A stretch of DNA of 64,000 nucleotides from Chitinibacter sp. FCG-7 (lineage in GTDB: Bacteria; Pseudomonadota; Gammaproteobacteria; Burkholderiales; Chitinibacteraceae). Shown in pieces: positions 17,223 to 26,395 of this stretch. Position 1 is the first letter of the stretch, and the number at the start of each line of letters is the position of its first letter. Made by a program: the position numbers and the translations under genes. The notes under the pieces were generated by a model. That model had not been told where the DNA came from. It saw only the letters and a list, made by a program, of their open reading frames with translations, and made no database searches. The stretch spans positions 1,736,001 to 1,800,000 of the forward strand of contig NZ_CP157355.1 in assembly GCF_040047665.1 (NCBI RefSeq), written 5' to 3'.

Positions 17223-17735
17223 CTAAGCCAGCAATTTGCGGATTTTGCCCAGAGTGAGCAATTCCTGACGGGCAAATTCGAGGACGGCATCTTCGTCGAT
17301 CAGGGTCTCCGTGCTCAAGCGATTCAGATCGACCCCCAGCCTGGCGGCCAGTGTGGCAGCAGCAGAGCTGACGGCCAATTGCCCAGCAGCGGGAACCGGC
17401 TCGGTGATCGGCGGTGGCGCGGCCACGATGGTGTGGGCTGCTGACGTGTCTTCCGCATCGAAATCGAGCAAAGCAAAAGCCGATGGTTTTTCGGCAATCT
17501 CCATGAGCAGCAGCAAATCATTGCTGTTCACAAAATCGCCATGTTCAACCATCAAACTGCCAATCTGGCCATCGTCGGGCGCATGCACTGGCCATTCCTG
17601 ATCGGCGGCCAGCAAGGTCATGAGCAAAGTGTCAGAGCCGACAAACTGCCCCGGTTTCACGTGAAACACCAGCACCTCGGCCGCTTCGGGTAAATCGGGC
17701 GCACAGATCAGATGCGTGGTATAGCTGATTGTCAT
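17223..17735 (-). CDS. Degenerate lipoyl-domain protein with peripheral-subunit-binding-like tail
   Basis: This 170-residue protein resembles the N-terminal part of a 2-oxoacid dehydrogenase E2. It has a lipoyl-like hammerhead (PEAAEVLVFHVKPGQFVG, VHAPDDGQIGSLMVEHGDFVNSNDLLLLME), an Ala/Pro-rich linker and a helix pair resembling an E3-binding domain (AAATLAARLGVDLNRLS). At the position where the swinging-arm lysine (DKA) is expected it reads ADQEW, so no lipoylation is expected. There is no E1, E2 catalytic or E3 gene beside it. Function unknown. Codons for FHVK form a parS-like palindrome at 17653-17668. Confidence 0.72.
   Translation of the reverse strand: MTISYTTHLICAPDLPEAAEVLVFHVKPGQFVGSDTLLMTLLAADQEWPVHAPDDGQIGSLMVEHGDFVNSNDLLLLMEIAEKPSAFALLDFDAEDTSAAHTIVAAPPPITEPVPAAGQLAVSSAAATLAARLGVDLNRLSTETLIDEDAVLEFARQELLTLGKIRKLLA
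17653..17668. promoter_or_regulatory. parS-like chromosome partition site
   Basis: GGTTTCACGTGAAACA matches the conserved chromosomal ParB-binding site TGTTTCACGTGAAACA at 15 of 16 bases, with the 14-base core a perfect palindrome. It lies inside the lipoyl-domain gene. An identical 16-mer is at 30697-30712. parS sites are known to cluster near the replication origin. Confidence 0.82.
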
Positions 17736-17798
17736 TATTTACGATCCAAATAGTATCCAAGCATTGATATTCGCCAATAAGATGTGCGCCCACGCAGA

Positions 17799-17816
17799 CT
17801 ATGCTGCGTAGCATAG
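17799..17816. promoter_or_regulatory. Small inverted repeat, possible operator
   Basis: CTATGCT and AGCATAG are separated by four bases in the 240-base region between the divergent lipoyl-domain and ackA genes. It could be an operator or a short hairpin; no regulator can be assigned. Confidence 0.3.
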
Positions 17817-17975
17817 CGAAAAGAAACCTTTTTCACGCAGCGCTAGCACACCATGTACGGCCTTCGGCCTGATGCTGGCGTGTGATAAATTTTGCTTAGT
17901 ATTATTTAAACACCGCACCACAAGCAAGGCACACGCTGGCGCTGCGGCGATTTTCCATGAATTGAGGAGTTTTCC

Positions 17976-19169
17976 ATGAGCGATCTGGTCTTGGTCATTA
18001 ATGCAGGGTCTTCCAGCATCAAGTTTTCTTTGTTTGAAACCGCTGGCTCGGCCGACCCACAGGTGCTGTTCAAGGGGCAAATGGAAGGCCTGTATGTAGA
18101 ACCCAAATTCACCGCCAAGGACGCCGCCGACCAGAAAGTGGCCGACGAAGTGCTGCCTGCCGATGTGCCGAAAAATCACGATTACGCACTGCGCCATATG
18201 CTCAGCTGGCTGGAGCAACGTCTGGGCGGGCGCGAAATCAAGGTGGTGGGCCACCGCGTGGTGCATGGCGGAACCAAATATTCGCATCCGGAGCGAGTGA
18301 CGCCCGAACTGATCGCCGGGCTGGAAGCGCTGATTCCGCTGGCGCCTTTGCACGAGCCGCACAATATTGCGCCGATCAAGATTTTGCAGGATCTGCTGCC
18401 CAATGCGCCGCAAGTCACCTGCTTTGACACGGCCTTCCACACCACACAGCCCGAGCTGAACCAGCTGTTTGCTCTACCCTATGAATTTGCGCAGAAAGAA
18501 GGCATCCGCCGTTACGGTTTCCACGGCTTGTCATACGAATACATCGCCAGCGTGCTACCACATATCGACACCCGCGCAGCAGAAGGGCGCACCGTGGTGG
18601 CGCATCTGGGCAATGGCTCGTCCATGGCGGCTTTGCTCGGTGGCGAGTGTCAGGCGACCACCATGGGCTTTACCGCGCTGGAAGGCCTGCCGATGGGCAC
18701 GCGCTGTGGCAGCATTGATGGCGGTGTTTTGCTGCACCTGATGAACCATCTGCAGATGGACGCCAAACAGATTGAAACGCTGCTGTATAAAGAATCAGGT
18801 CTGCTGGGCCTGTCTGGCGGCATTTCCAGCGATATGCGCGCGCTGCAATCATCTAGCGAGCCTTTGGCCAAATTTGCCATCGACTACTTCGCCCGCCGTA
18901 TTGTGCGGGAAACCGCGTCGCTGGCCGCGGCGATTGGCGGCCTGGATTGCCTGGTGTTCACCGCCGGGATTGGTGAAAATGACGCCATCACCCGCGCCAA
19001 TGTTTGCCACCAGCTACGCTGGCTGGGCGTGGAAATCGACGAAGCGGCCAACGCCGTCCGCTCGGGCGAACCACGCCGCATCAGCCTGGCCGACAGCAAA
19101 GTGGCAGTGTATGTGATTCCAACCAATGAAGAGCTGATGATCGCACGTCAGGCACTGGCCACCATTTAA
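17976..19169 (+). CDS. ackA: Acetate kinase
   Basis: This 397-residue enzyme has all acetate kinase signatures: VLVINAGSSSIKFSLF at the N-terminus (phosphate loop), FHGLSYEYI, the adenosine motif HLGNGSSM, TMGFTALEGLPMGTRCGSID, and FTAGIGEND near the C-terminus. It makes ATP and acetate from acetyl phosphate, or the reverse. A GAGGAG ribosome-binding site precedes the ATG. The usual partner phosphotransacetylase is not adjacent, but a Pta-family gene end is seen at 63873-64000. A hairpin terminator follows the gene. Confidence 0.96.
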   Translation: MSDLVLVINAGSSSIKFSLFETAGSADPQVLFKGQMEGLYVEPKFTAKDAADQKVADEVLPADVPKNHDYALRHMLSWLEQRLGGREIKVVGHRVVHGGTKYSHPERVTPELIAGLEALIPLAPLHEPHNIAPIKILQDLLPNAPQVTCFDTAFHTTQPELNQLFALPYEFAQKEGIRRYGFHGLSYEYIASVLPHIDTRAAEGRTVVAHLGNGSSMAALLGGECQATTMGFTALEGLPMGTRCGSIDGGVLLHLMNHLQMDAKQIETLLYKESGLLGLSGGISSDMRALQSSSEPLAKFAIDYFARRIVRETASLAAAIGGLDCLVFTAGIGENDAITRANVCHQLRWLGVEIDEAANAVRSGEPRRISLADSKVAVYVIPTNEELMIARQALATI

Positions 19170-19189
19170 GGGCGCTTTGGCCAATCGGG

Positions 19190-19225
19190 CCGCTGCACGA
19201 TCTCATTGGTCGGCAGCGGTTTTTT
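19190..19225 (+). terminator. Rho-independent terminator after ackA
   Basis: CCGCTGC (19190-19196) pairs with GCAGCGG (19213-19219) and is followed by six T residues. Confidence 0.7.
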
Positions 19226-19341
19226 ATTTGTACGTGCAGATGCCAATGCTTAATGCGCCCTTAATACTGCCATTGAAAAATGTCCGCAAGCCCAAACGAG
19301 CTGCTAGCATTAGGGCATTTTGTCATTACTCTGGATTTAGC

Positions 19342-20121
19342 ATGTCAGAACACAATCCGATGATTGATCTTGACGCCGTGATTGATAGCGCCATTGAGCC
19401 GCGCAGCGTGGCCACAGCGCAAGGCTGGGCGTGGATCGTGCAATCATTCCGGCTGTTTCGTCAGGCACCAACGGCATGGGTGGGCATGACGGGGCTGTTT
19501 ATTGTCATTATGCTGGCCAGCAGCCTGATTCCGTTCATTGGCGGCTTTCTCAGCACTTTGCTGGGGCCGGTTTTGCTCGGTGGCCTGATGCTGGCGGCGC
19601 AGCGCACCGATCTGGGTGAGCAGCCCCCCATCGCGACACTGTTTGCCGGTTTTCAAAGCTATACGATTGATCTGATCAAGGTGGGGGCTTATTACATGCT
19701 GGGTACCATTACGCTGATGTTTCTGCTCTCTGCGGCAATCGATGGTCTGGCGCTGATCGGCGTGATTGACGCGCTGCCCAAAGAAATCAGCGAATTTAGC
19801 CAGATCAGCCATCTATGGCCGCTGGGTCTGCTGATGCTGGGCTGTTTTGCTTTGGTGTATAGCGCCTATTTTTATGCGCCTGCGCTGGTGATGCTCAATC
19901 AGATGAGCGCGACTGATGCGATGAAAATGTCATTTTTAGCCTTCTGGCGCAACTGGTCGCCCATCTTGCTGATGTCCTTGCTGGGCGGGCTTCTGCTTTT
20001 GCTGCTGATGCTGCCCTTCTTTTTAGGTTTGCTGATCGGCTTGCCAGTCGCGCTAATCAGCAGTTATGTATGCTATGCCGATGTATTTTCCAACCCAGCA
20101 GTAACAGGAGAGCAAGCGTGA
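19342..20121 (+). CDS. BPSS1780-type multi-pass membrane protein
   Basis: From the ATG at 19342 (MSEHNPMIDL) this is a 259-residue protein with about five or six strongly hydrophobic segments. An N-terminal soluble stretch leads into VQSFRLFRQAPTAWVGMTGLF, which I recognise as the general pattern of the BPSS1780 family of betaproteobacterial membrane proteins of unknown function. It ends in an overlap with dgkA (GTGA), so the two are translationally coupled, which hints at a role linked to membrane lipids or envelope (inference only). The region upstream of 19342 in this frame is the ackA terminator and non-coding. Confidence 0.72.
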   Translation: MSEHNPMIDLDAVIDSAIEPRSVATAQGWAWIVQSFRLFRQAPTAWVGMTGLFIVIMLASSLIPFIGGFLSTLLGPVLLGGLMLAAQRTDLGEQPPIATLFAGFQSYTIDLIKVGAYYMLGTITLMFLLSAAIDGLALIGVIDALPKEISEFSQISHLWPLGLLMLGCFALVYSAYFYAPALVMLNQMSATDAMKMSFLAFWRNWSPILLMSLLGGLLLLLLMLPFFLGLLIGLPVALISSYVCYADVFSNPAVTGEQA

Positions 20122-20489
20122 GTGAGAGCCCATTTAAAGGCAAAACAGGCATCAAGCGGGTATTCAATGCACTGGGTTATTCAATTGATGGCCTGCGTGC
20201 AGGCTGGCAAAACGAGGCGGCTTTTCGCCAGGTGTTGTTACTGGCCGTGGCCGGCATTCCGGTGGCCCTGTATCTGCCCGTACCAATCTGGGGCAAAGCC
20301 TTGCTGATTGGTAGCCATCTGGCCTGTGTGATTGTCGAATTGCTCAATTCGGCGATCGAAGCGGCAGTGGACCATACTTCGCTGGAAAAACACCATCTGG
20401 CCAAACGCGCCAAAGATCTGGGTAGTGCAGCACAGCTGATCGGCCTGATAAATCTGGCTATGATGTGGGGGCTGGTTTTACTGGCATAA
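20118..20489 (+). CDS. dgkA: Diacylglycerol kinase
   Basis: This 123-residue inner-membrane enzyme starts at a GTG (20118) that overlaps the stop of the previous gene by four bases and follows an AGGAG site. It has three membrane helices and the family signature VELLNSAIEAAVDHTSLEKHHLAKRAKDLGSAA, including the Glu and Asn residues of the active site. DgkA phosphorylates diacylglycerol from membrane-derived oligosaccharide and other lipid turnover back to phosphatidate. Upstream starts in this frame lie within the previous gene and are rejected. Confidence 0.93.
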   Translation: MSESPFKGKTGIKRVFNALGYSIDGLRAGWQNEAAFRQVLLLAVAGIPVALYLPVPIWGKALLIGSHLACVIVELLNSAIEAAVDHTSLEKHHLAKRAKDLGSAAQLIGLINLAMMWGLVLLA

Positions 20490-20490
20490 A

Positions 20491-20526
20491 GAAAAAGGCC
20501 ATGGGTATATCCCCATGGCCTTTTTC
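20491..20526. terminator. Bidirectional terminator between dgkA and the DUF2721 gene
   Basis: GAAAAAGGCCATGGG (20491-20505) pairs with CCCATGGCCTTTTTC (20512-20526). A-tract and T-tract on opposite sides let it serve both converging genes. Confidence 0.85.
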
Positions 20527-20584
20527 TTATTAACTTTCAGGTAAATACCACATAGGGTATCTTGGTATTCCAATACCCTTCAGC

Positions 20585-20995
20585 TCAATGCTGCCGTATC
20601 TCGTCTTCAATATCAGCCAGCAGAATTTTCAGCGCGGCATCAGACACCATCACTTCCAGCAGACACAGCACCAGCGAGCCCACCATCAGAATCAGGCTGC
20701 CGATAAACAGCAGCTGAGCCCAATCGGCATGCGAGATCGAAACCAGCACCATCGAGACAATACACAGCAACAGGCTGCTAATCCCCAGCGCCTGCATATA
20801 GCGGATCAGCCAGACCCGCATTTTCAGATTATTCAGCTGGCGCAAGATGTTTTCGTGGGGATTGGCGCGGTGGTGTTCGTATAGCTGGCGGATGATGCCG
20901 GAAATCGCCAGAAAGCGATTGGTATACGCCAGCATCAGCAGGGAAATGGCCGGAAACAGCAGGGATGGGGTGTTGATACTGAAATTATCCATCAT
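20585..20995 (-). CDS. DUF2721 membrane protein
   Basis: This 136-residue protein has three hydrophobic segments and the DUF2721 layout: an N-terminal helix with PSLLFPAISLLMLAYTNRF, a basic cytoplasmic loop (IRQLYEHHRANPHENILRQL) and two further helices, ending in an acidic tail. Function is unknown for the family. Its start overlaps the last codons of the LytTR response regulator gene, so it is the third gene of that operon. A role in sensing or signalling at the membrane is guesswork from position only. Confidence 0.8.
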   Translation of the reverse strand: MMDNFSINTPSLLFPAISLLMLAYTNRFLAISGIIRQLYEHHRANPHENILRQLNNLKMRVWLIRYMQALGISSLLLCIVSMVLVSISHADWAQLLFIGSLILMVGSLVLCLLEVMVSDAALKILLADIEDEIRQH

Positions 20996-21758
20996 GGCCT
21001 TTCTTGAATTCTTTGATCACGTGTTGCTGGCGCCGGCTCACTGGCAAGCGCTCGGGCACATCGCGCAGAATCACCACCCAATGCCCGTCACTACCATTAA
21101 TCGTCGCCCGCTCGAATCCGGCAATACTATCGCGGGAAACCAGACAGTTGCGGTGTATTCGCACAAACTTTGATCCAAATTCATCTTCCAGCTTGGTCAG
21201 CGAGTCTTCCAGCAGATATTCCCGGTCGTGCGTACGCAATGTGATGTACTTTTGCTCCGCTTTCAAAAAGCGCGCTTCGGACACCGGAATCAGGTGTACG
21301 CGGCCACGCTCGGACACGCTGAAGTGACTGCGGGCACCATCATTCACTGGCGCAGCGGCGCTGGCTTCGCCAGGGTTATGCCGCAATTCAAGAACACGTT
21401 TTAATGCCGCCAGTAAGCGCTCGGTGCGGATCGGTTTAAGCAGGTAATCAACCGCACGAACATCAAACGCAGCCACGCCATAATCTTCAAATGCCGTAGC
21501 AAAAATCACCATCGGTGGGCGTGACAGATTCAGCAGCTTGCGGGCGACTTCGATGCCGCTCATTTGCGGCATCTGGATATCCAGAATCACCACGTCGATT
21601 TCGTGTTCGGCAATCTGCGGCAAAGCAGTAATGCCATTGGTGGCCGTGCCAACAATGACGTGCGGGCACTCTTGCGCGCAATCCCCCAGCAGGTCTTGCA
21701 AGCGCATCAGGGCTGGCAATTCATCATCAACTAAAAACAGGCGCAACGGTTTGTTCAT
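20985..21758 (-). CDS. LytTR-type response regulator (AlgR/LytR family)
   Basis: This 257-residue protein has a receiver domain (residues about 5-125) with the acidic pair in LVDDE, the phosphorylation site VVILDIQMP and the Lys in YLLKPI. A LytTR DNA-binding domain follows (about 150-250; RVHLIPVSEARFLKAEQKYITL, KFVRIHRNCLVSRDSI, LPVSRRQ). AlgR/LytR relatives regulate type IV pili, alginate or cell-wall genes. The start overlaps the end of the sensor kinase gene by 32 bases. Minor-pilin genes occur 20 kb away in this window, so a link is possible but unproven. Confidence 0.92.
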   Translation of the reverse strand: MNKPLRLFLVDDELPALMRLQDLLGDCAQECPHVIVGTATNGITALPQIAEHEIDVVILDIQMPQMSGIEVARKLLNLSRPPMVIFATAFEDYGVAAFDVRAVDYLLKPIRTERLLAALKRVLELRHNPGEASAAAPVNDGARSHFSVSERGRVHLIPVSEARFLKAEQKYITLRTHDREYLLEDSLTKLEDEFGSKFVRIHRNCLVSRDSIAGFERATINGSDGHWVVILRDVPERLPVSRRQQHVIKEFKKGHDG

Positions 21759-22755
21759 TGTTTAGCTCCCGATAAGGCAGCACGATATGTACTTGATAAT
21801 AGTCATTTCCACGCTGAATGCTCAGATTTGCCTCGGCATCGAAATATAACAACAACCTTTCTCTCACATTATCCTGAGCCATGCCATTACCGATTCTCTG
21901 TACTGCGTGATTAATCATCGGATTACGAATATCAATATGCACTTCATTGCGTGACCGGAAGATATTGATCTGAATAATGCCGGTTTCAATACTGGGCTCA
22001 ATACCATGGTAGACGGCATTTTCCAGCAATGGCTGCAAAATCAACGGCGGAATCGATGCCTTGCCCGGCATTTTGTCGACATGCCATTCAACATGCAGCC
22101 GCTCTCCCAGCCGGACTTTTTCAATTTCCAAATAGCCTTGAGCCAGCTCGACTTCACGCTGCAAAGTGGACAGTGCCGACTGGTTGCCCATGGCCACGCG
22201 GAATAATTCGGATAAATTTTGCAACAGCTGTTCGGCCAATCTGGGCTGGCTGCGAATTAAAGATAGCACTGCATTGAGGCTGTTGAAGAAAAAATGCGGC
22301 CGGATACGCGCCTGCAAAGCCAGCAGCCGTGCTTCAGCCAGACGTGGCGACAGCGTCTTGAGCCAGAGCTGGTAGTGCCACATCATAAAGCTGGTCGTCA
22401 TCAACGCCAGCAGCTGCATCTGGAGCAAATCGGCCCGCAAGGCATCGAGCATGATGCTGCTAAAGACCTGATAAATCACCAGCGTCCAGCCCATAACCAG
22501 CGCATAGACCAGCATCAGGCTGCGCCGGTAAGGCCAGCGTCGCAGCAGCGGCGCGCACAGCGCCAGCAAAGCCATCGCGCCCATCAGTACCGGCTCGACC
22601 CAGAACGCGGCATCGGTCAGCCTGAGCGCCCATTCCGACCAAGCATTCATCCCAGCCAGCGCATAGACCAGCATACCCAGATGCACCAACATCAAAGCCC
22701 GAAATATAACGCCAAAATTACGAAAATCCGGCATCACTGGTTTGTTCTGTTCCAT
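21727..22755 (-). CDS. LytS/AlgZ-type sensor histidine kinase
   Basis: With the start at ATG 22755 (MEQNKPVMPDFRNFG) the protein has 342 residues; the longer frame to 22830 would overlap the divergent comM start, so the shorter start is preferred. Four hydrophobic segments (residues about 20-150) form the membrane input domain. The His_kinase domain has the phosphoacceptor His in RPHFFFNSLNAVLSLIR, and an ATP-binding lobe with LILQPLLENAVYHGIE and IGNGMAQDNVRERL. It phosphorylates the regulator encoded next to it. The signal is unknown. Confidence 0.9.
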   Translation of the reverse strand: MEQNKPVMPDFRNFGVIFRALMLVHLGMLVYALAGMNAWSEWALRLTDAAFWVEPVLMGAMALLALCAPLLRRWPYRRSLMLVYALVMGWTLVIYQVFSSIMLDALRADLLQMQLLALMTTSFMMWHYQLWLKTLSPRLAEARLLALQARIRPHFFFNSLNAVLSLIRSQPRLAEQLLQNLSELFRVAMGNQSALSTLQREVELAQGYLEIEKVRLGERLHVEWHVDKMPGKASIPPLILQPLLENAVYHGIEPSIETGIIQINIFRSRNEVHIDIRNPMINHAVQRIGNGMAQDNVRERLLLYFDAEANLSIQRGNDYYQVHIVLPYRELNNEQTVAPVFS

Positions 22756-22823
22756 CTTTCCATTCAATCCTTGCCAAAGCTTCATACACTGTAAATTCAG
22801 CATAGCATCGGCAAGGGTCAAAC

Positions 22824-24323
22824 ATGTCATTGGCAGTGGTGTATTCGCGCGCTTTAGACGGTATGCACGCTCAATTGGTGACGGTTGAAGTGCATCTGGC
22901 CAACGGCCTGCCTGCTTTTAATCTGGTCGGGCTGGCCGACACCGAAGTGCGCGAGGCCAGAGAACGGGTGCGTGCCGCCATTCAGGTGGCTGGGTTTGAA
23001 TTTCCGGCACGGCGCATTACGGTCAATCTGGCACCAGCCGATTTGCCCAAAGGCGCAGGGCATTACGATCTGGCGATTGCTATCGGTATTTTGGCGGCCA
23101 GCGAGCAAATGCCGATTGATCGGCTGACTGAGTTTGAATTTGCTGGCGAGCTGGGCTTGACCGGGCAATTGCGCGCAGTTCGTGGCGGTCTGGCGCTGGC
23201 TATTGCCGCCCGGGACGCCCAGCGCACGCTGATTATCAGCCAGTGCAGCAGCGCGGAAGCGGCACTGATTAGCGATGCCAGCGTACTGGCTGCCGAGCAT
23301 TTACTGCAAGTATGCCAGCACTTCAGCACCCAGCAACACGAATCCCTGATGCCAGCCAGCGCTCCCGAATCACGCCCGCCAGCCAGTTACCCTGATCTGG
23401 CCGATGTTAAAGGCCAACTGGCAGCAAGGCGAGCACTGGAAATCGCAGCGGCGGGCAATCATTCGCTACTGCTAATCGGCCCGCCAGGCACTGGCAAATC
23501 AATGCTGGCGCAACGCCTGCCCGGGCTATTGCCGCCACTGACCGAACACGAAGCGCTGGAAGCGGCCACGGTACAATCACTGGCCGCCAAAGGGCTAGAC
23601 CCCAGCCGCTTTGGTCAGCGCCCCTTTCGATCGCCGCACCATACCGCATCCAGCGTCGCGCTGGTTGGCGGTGGCAGTGTGCCGCAACCCGGAGAAATCT
23701 CGCTGGCGCACCATGGCATTCTGTTTCTTGACGAGCTACCCGAATACGATCGCAAAGTGCTCGAAGTGCTGCGCGAGCCGCTGGAGAACGGCAAAATCCA
23801 TATCTCGCGCGCCGCGCATCAGGCGGAATTTCCGGCTCAGTTTCAGCTGGTTGCCGCGATGAATCCCTGCCCGTGCGGCTATCTGGGGCATCCGAAAAAA
23901 GCCTGCCGCTGCACACCCGAACAGGTAGCGCGTTATCGTGGCCGCATCTCCGGGCCGCTGCTGGACCGGATTGATATGGTGGTCGAAGTCGGGGCACTGG
24001 CCGATGATGTGCTGCTAAGCCGAGATGCGGGCGAAGCCAGTGCGCCGGTCAGGCAGCGGGTGACTCAGGCGCGCCAGCGTCAGCTGCTGCGCCAGCACAA
24101 ACACAACGCAGCGCTATTGAGTCAGGCCGTTGACGAGCATTGCCAGCCCGACACCGCTGGCTTGGCCTTGCTGCAAAATGCCGTCAATCGCCTGGGCTGG
24201 TCAGCGCGCGCCTATCATCGCGTTTTGCGTGTAGCGCGCACCGTCGCCGATCTGGCGGGCAGTGATTCGATTGGCAGCCAGCATATTGCCGAAGCCATTC
24301 AGTACCGGCGCGGGATTGAATAG
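22824..24323 (+). CDS. comM: ComM/YifB-type AAA+ ATPase
   Basis: This 499-residue protein has the Lon-like N-terminal domain (MSLAVVYSRALDGMHAQLV; LPAFNLVGLADTEVREARERVRAA), the magnesium-chelatase AAA+ core with Walker A LIGPPGTGKSM and Walker B HGILFLDELPEYDRKVLEVLREP, a Cys-rich insert CPCGYLGHPKKACRC, and a C-terminal helical lid (YHRVLRVARTVADL). ComM is known as a hexameric DNA helicase that promotes branch migration during natural transformation. This fits an organism with type IV pili. An AAGGG site precedes the ATG. It is divergent from the sensor kinase. Confidence 0.93.
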   Translation: MSLAVVYSRALDGMHAQLVTVEVHLANGLPAFNLVGLADTEVREARERVRAAIQVAGFEFPARRITVNLAPADLPKGAGHYDLAIAIGILAASEQMPIDRLTEFEFAGELGLTGQLRAVRGGLALAIAARDAQRTLIISQCSSAEAALISDASVLAAEHLLQVCQHFSTQQHESLMPASAPESRPPASYPDLADVKGQLAARRALEIAAAGNHSLLLIGPPGTGKSMLAQRLPGLLPPLTEHEALEAATVQSLAAKGLDPSRFGQRPFRSPHHTASSVALVGGGSVPQPGEISLAHHGILFLDELPEYDRKVLEVLREPLENGKIHISRAAHQAEFPAQFQLVAAMNPCPCGYLGHPKKACRCTPEQVARYRGRISGPLLDRIDMVVEVGALADDVLLSRDAGEASAPVRQRVTQARQRQLLRQHKHNAALLSQAVDEHCQPDTAGLALLQNAVNRLGWSARAYHRVLRVARTVADLAGSDSIGSQHIAEAIQYRRGIE

Positions 24324-24337
24324 CCAGTCATATCGTT

Positions 24338-26395
24338 TCAGGCGGCTTTGGGTTCAAACAGGATGCGGGTGGGCGGCAGCGCTTCAAATTCATGCACTGG
24401 CAACGGTCGGGCCAGATAGTAGCCCTGCAATTGATGGCAATCGAGGCTGGCCAGAAACTGGGCTTGCTCGTCGTTTTCAACGCCTTCGGCGATCAGTTGC
24501 AAATCCAGATTCTGGGCAATCCCGATAATCGCCCGCACAATCGCCACATTGCTGCTGTTCTGTGGCAGCCCGCGGACAAAGCTCTGGTCAATTTTCAAAT
24601 AGTCGAGCGGAAACGAGCGCAAATAGCCAAGATTTGAATAGCCGGTGCCAAAATCATCCAGCGCCAGCGTGAATCCGGCCTGATGCAATTGATCCAGAAT
24701 GGCCGAGATGTCTTCGTCGGCCTTCATCAGCAAAGTTTCGGTGATTTCCAGCTCTATCCATTCCGCGGCAATCTGGTACTCGGCCAGCACGGCGGTCAAT
24801 TCGGCGACCAGACGATGGCTAAATTGCCGTGGCGACAGATTGATGGCAATCCGCTCCAGCAGCAGCCCCTGTTGTCGCCATTGTGCAAGCTGTCGGCACG
24901 CCGCCTTGAAAACCCAGCTGCCAATCGCCACGATCAGGCCGGTTTCCTCGGCGAACGGGATAAATTCATTCGGCGGCACCAAGCCGCGCTGCGGATGTCG
25001 CCAGCGCACCAGTGCTTCGGCACCACAAATCAGCCCGGTTTTGGCGCTGACCTGCGGCTGGTAGTAAAGCTCGAATTCATCGCGTTCAAGCGCATGGTGC
25101 AGATCGGTCGATAATTTAAGCCGCGCCAGCGAGCGCTGATTCATTTCGCTGGAATAAAACAGCGCAGATTGCCGCCCCTGCTTGGCCCTGTGCATCGCAA
25201 TCGCGGCCAGATTGATCAGTTTGTCGGCATCGCGGCCATCCTCGGGAAACACACTCATCCCGATATGCGCCTTGATCACGATTTCTTCCTGCTGGATATA
25301 GTAGGGCAGCGCCACGGCGGCCATGATCCGTTCGGCCACAATGGCGGCATCTTCGCGCTGGCGGATATCAAATAGGCCGATGCAGAATTCATCGCCGCCA
25401 AAACGCGCCAGCACGTCTTCATCGCGCAGGCAACTGCGGATGCGCTCGGCAACCACCACCAGAATCTCGTCACCGCCGCGATGCGTGAACGAATCATTAA
25501 TCGCCTTGAAACCGGCAATATTAAAACACAGCAATGCCCCGCTACTTTGCTGACGCCGCGCCTCGCTCAGCGCTTGCTCAAGCAGGGAAAACAAATGGCT
25601 GCGGTTGGGCAAGCGGGTTAGCGTATCAAAATAAGCCAGCCGGAAAATCTGCTCCTCAGCGGCTTTGCGCTCGCTAAGATCGGCCATCACGGCAAAATAA
25701 TTGAGCAGCGATTTTTCTCGGCCATGCACTGCGCTTAAGCTGAGCCAGGCGGGAAAAACATCACCATTGCTGCGGCGCAGCCAGAGCTCGCCTTCCCAGT
25801 GCCCCATGGTTTGCAAGTGCGCATCTATCGTTATTTTGTTTGCACCTTTGCGGCCAATTTCTTCGCGCATAAAACCGGGCACTTTGCCCAACAGCTGGGG
25901 CAACTGATCGCCCATCATGCCCAGATACGCCGGGTTGCATTCGATCAGCCTGGCATTTTCATCGGTAATCACAATGGCATCGGGCGTGTGCTTGAAGACC
26001 GATGCCAGCAGACGCGAGCGGATCTGGTCGCTGATCTGGTCGCTAATATCATGAATAAAACCCACCATGCGCAAAGGTCGGCCGGCTTCGTCGCGCACCA
26101 CATTCAAATGAATCTGCACCCAGAATTCACGGCCATCCTTATGCCGGCGTTTGACTTCCAGCGTGGTTTCGCCCGCGCTGATCACGTGGTTGAATAAATC
26201 GGCCTCGTCCTCAGTTTCTTCGGCGTACAGCGTCAGCACATGCTGGCCGAGTATTTCATCGCTGCCGTAGCCAAACAATCGCTCGGCACCGCCATTCCAG
26301 CCGGTGATATAGCCTTCCAGATCCAGCGCAATCAGCGAGGCGTTGATATCACCCAGAATACGGATGGCCGGTTCAAGCTCGTTACCGGGTGTCAT
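24338..26395 (-). CDS. PAS-PAS-GGDEF-EAL protein (c-di-GMP turnover)
   Basis: The ATG at 26395 overlaps the upstream HDOD gene stop as ATGA, giving 685 residues. Two PAS domains (about 10-120 and 125-245; YITGWNGGAERLFGYGSDEI and AIVITDENARLIECNPAYLG) precede a GGDEF domain with an intact RFGGDEF signature and an EAL domain with GAEALVRWRHPQRG, NLSPRQF, EITET, DDFGTGYSNLGYL, KIDQSFV and AEGVEN. The phosphodiesterase residues appear complete and the cyclase loop is intact, so both activities or a GTP-activated phosphodiesterase are possible. No membrane segment is present. It is co-transcribed with the HDOD gene. Confidence 0.92.
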   Translation of the reverse strand: MTPGNELEPAIRILGDINASLIALDLEGYITGWNGGAERLFGYGSDEILGQHVLTLYAEETEDEADLFNHVISAGETTLEVKRRHKDGREFWVQIHLNVVRDEAGRPLRMVGFIHDISDQISDQIRSRLLASVFKHTPDAIVITDENARLIECNPAYLGMMGDQLPQLLGKVPGFMREEIGRKGANKITIDAHLQTMGHWEGELWLRRSNGDVFPAWLSLSAVHGREKSLLNYFAVMADLSERKAAEEQIFRLAYFDTLTRLPNRSHLFSLLEQALSEARRQQSSGALLCFNIAGFKAINDSFTHRGGDEILVVVAERIRSCLRDEDVLARFGGDEFCIGLFDIRQREDAAIVAERIMAAVALPYYIQQEEIVIKAHIGMSVFPEDGRDADKLINLAAIAMHRAKQGRQSALFYSSEMNQRSLARLKLSTDLHHALERDEFELYYQPQVSAKTGLICGAEALVRWRHPQRGLVPPNEFIPFAEETGLIVAIGSWVFKAACRQLAQWRQQGLLLERIAINLSPRQFSHRLVAELTAVLAEYQIAAEWIELEITETLLMKADEDISAILDQLHQAGFTLALDDFGTGYSNLGYLRSFPLDYLKIDQSFVRGLPQNSSNVAIVRAIIGIAQNLDLQLIAEGVENDEQAQFLASLDCHQLQGYYLARPLPVHEFEALPPTRILFEPKAA

